A stretch of 5,457 nt of DNA. Source: CAMBDR01 sp046597185. GTDB lineage: Bacteria; Pseudomonadota; Gammaproteobacteria; Burkholderiales; Burkholderiaceae_D. Location: positions 1 to 5,457 of the forward strand of contig JBKJLF010000728.1 of assembly GCA_046597185.1 (NCBI GenBank), given 5' to 3'. Of this stretch, positions 5,034-5,457 are shown piece by piece. Positions within the stretch are counted from its first letter, which is position 1. Every line of letters begins with the position of its first letter. The translations under genes and the position numbers were made by a program. Under the pieces are notes generated by a model. The model was given only the letters and a program-made list of their open reading frames with translations, did no database searches and was not told where the DNA came from.

Positions 5034-5457
5034 TCGCATTTCTCCGGGCCGAAAATAGTGTCCGTTTTGTCGTCGCGTTCTGCCGCATCTGGGTACAGTT
5101 CTTTCATAACAGAATTTTCTAAATTGATTACCGATGATTCATACCTATTATTCGTATGGTTCACTTCATTTAGATATGGGTGCGCTATTTCGTGGCCAAT
5201 TGCACGTTCAAGCGTAAAGCAATGTTTTTTTCCGTCTTTCCCAGGGTAAGCATATTTCTTGACATTGGGATTAATAGCTATTGGGCAAAATCCAAACACA
5301 CAATATGATCCCGCTGGTTCGCCGACGCCGGGTGCTTTGGGGACAATAGAATACAGTTTGCTTGAACGATCCAAGACATTGTACATTTCATTAAATACTG
5401 GTGATTGTCGCATAGCGGCGATGGTCGGTTTAAATGCAGGATCAACGCCCACCTTCA
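5021..5457 (-). CDS. C-terminal part of a probable Rhs/polymorphic toxin with HExxH zinc-peptidase domain, cut by window edge
   Basis: The frame is open to the right edge, so only the C-terminus is seen. A GTG at 5452 could serve as a start (143 residues), but no binding site is visible and the codon before it is still open, so continuation beyond the window is more likely. The central motif GHEIAHPYL contains HEIAH (bases 5180-5194), the zinc-binding and catalytic HExxH of metallopeptidases. Downstream NNRYESSVINLENSVMKEL supplies Glu residues that could be the third ligand, and PDAAERDD follows. The layout recalls NleD-like (M91) effector peptidases, a resemblance judged by eye only. Cysteines at SYCVFGFC and KCECGK are notable. 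An AT-rich tip with a membrane protein overlapping its stop, beside an orphan Rhs tip, fits a variable toxin domain of an upstream Rhs gene. No Rhs core is inside this fragment, so a free metalloprotease remains possible. Confidence 0.65.
   Translation of the reverse strand, partial: KVGVDPAFKPTIAAMRQSPVFNEMYNVLDRSSKLYSIVPKAPGVGEPAGSYCVFGFCPIAINPNVKKYAYPGKDGKKHCFTLERAIGHEIAHPYLNEVNHTNNRYESSVINLENSVMKELYPDAAERDDKTDTIFGPEKCECGK

Larger units (their letters stand above)
3828..5457 (-). other. Rhs toxin/immunity cassette array (two tandem modules)
   Basis: Four co-directional, overlapping genes are arranged as toxin tip, membrane protein, Rhs-core-plus-tip, membrane protein. The overlaps are 13 (or 19), 32 and 4 bases. 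The presence of Rhs core sequence at the head of the second module, and the lack of a proper start for it, are the marks of a displaced orphan module. The whole block is AT-richer than the chemoreceptor and YceI genes, a common sign of horizontal acquisition. No transposase, attachment site or flanking terminal repeat is visible inside the window. Confidence 0.7.

Noticed and set aside
4857..5249. 130-codon plus-strand open frame in the Rhs block
   Set aside because: Antisense to the HExxH and membrane-protein genes, which have better start sites, motifs and overlaps typical of the locus.
1..5457. CRISPR array, tRNA or rRNA genes, insertion sequence
   Set aside because: No regularly spaced repeats, cloverleaf-like sequence, rRNA-like sequence or transposase frame was found on reading both strands by eye.

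Overview
The window looks like a piece of a proteobacterial chromosome, most likely from a betaproteobacterium (Burkholderiales or a relative). This rests on a chemoreceptor whose signalling domain and C-terminal tether are of a common betaproteobacterial style, a small DUF3717-like gene, tandem periplasmic YceI-family genes and an Rhs locus. The genus cannot be fixed from this sequence alone. By eye the left two thirds are moderately GC-rich and the right third is clearly AT-richer.

Left block, minus strand (1-1656): a probable three-gene operon read right to left. Two YceI-family secreted proteins (1656-1090 and 1059-481) are followed by the N-terminal 145 codons of a prolyl aminopeptidase, which runs off the left edge. 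Gaps are 30 and 43 bases. The two YceI proteins each have a signal peptide and a matching cysteine pair, but they are clearly diverged from each other. Nothing visible links them to the peptidase beyond co-orientation.

Middle block, plus strand (1869-3797): a methyl-accepting chemotaxis protein gene with a good ribosome binding site, two membrane helices around a periplasmic helical sensor, a HAMP domain, a full signalling domain and a C-terminal DWEEF peptide of the CheR/CheB-tether type. The reading frame is broken at about 2760. The family alignment is restored by adding back five bases that would lie between two CAG triplets, so the sequence as given encodes two fragments. A 71-codon DUF3717-like gene starts five bases after the receptor stop.

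Right block, minus strand (3828-5457): an AT-rich Rhs polymorphic-toxin region read right to left. At the right edge is the C-terminal part of a protein with an HEIAH zinc-peptidase motif, probably the toxic tip of an Rhs protein whose body lies outside the window. A three-helix membrane protein overlaps its 3' end and is a candidate immunity protein. Next comes a displaced Rhs tip: about 60 residues of Rhs core ending in a perfect PxxxxDPxGL cleavage-boundary motif, then an unrecognised 102-residue C-terminal domain. An 88-residue two-helix membrane protein overlaps it by ATGA. The arrangement is that of two tandem toxin-tip/immunity cassettes, the second an orphan that recombination could splice onto the upstream Rhs gene. 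The second toxin domain and both immunity candidates are the least characterised parts of the window.
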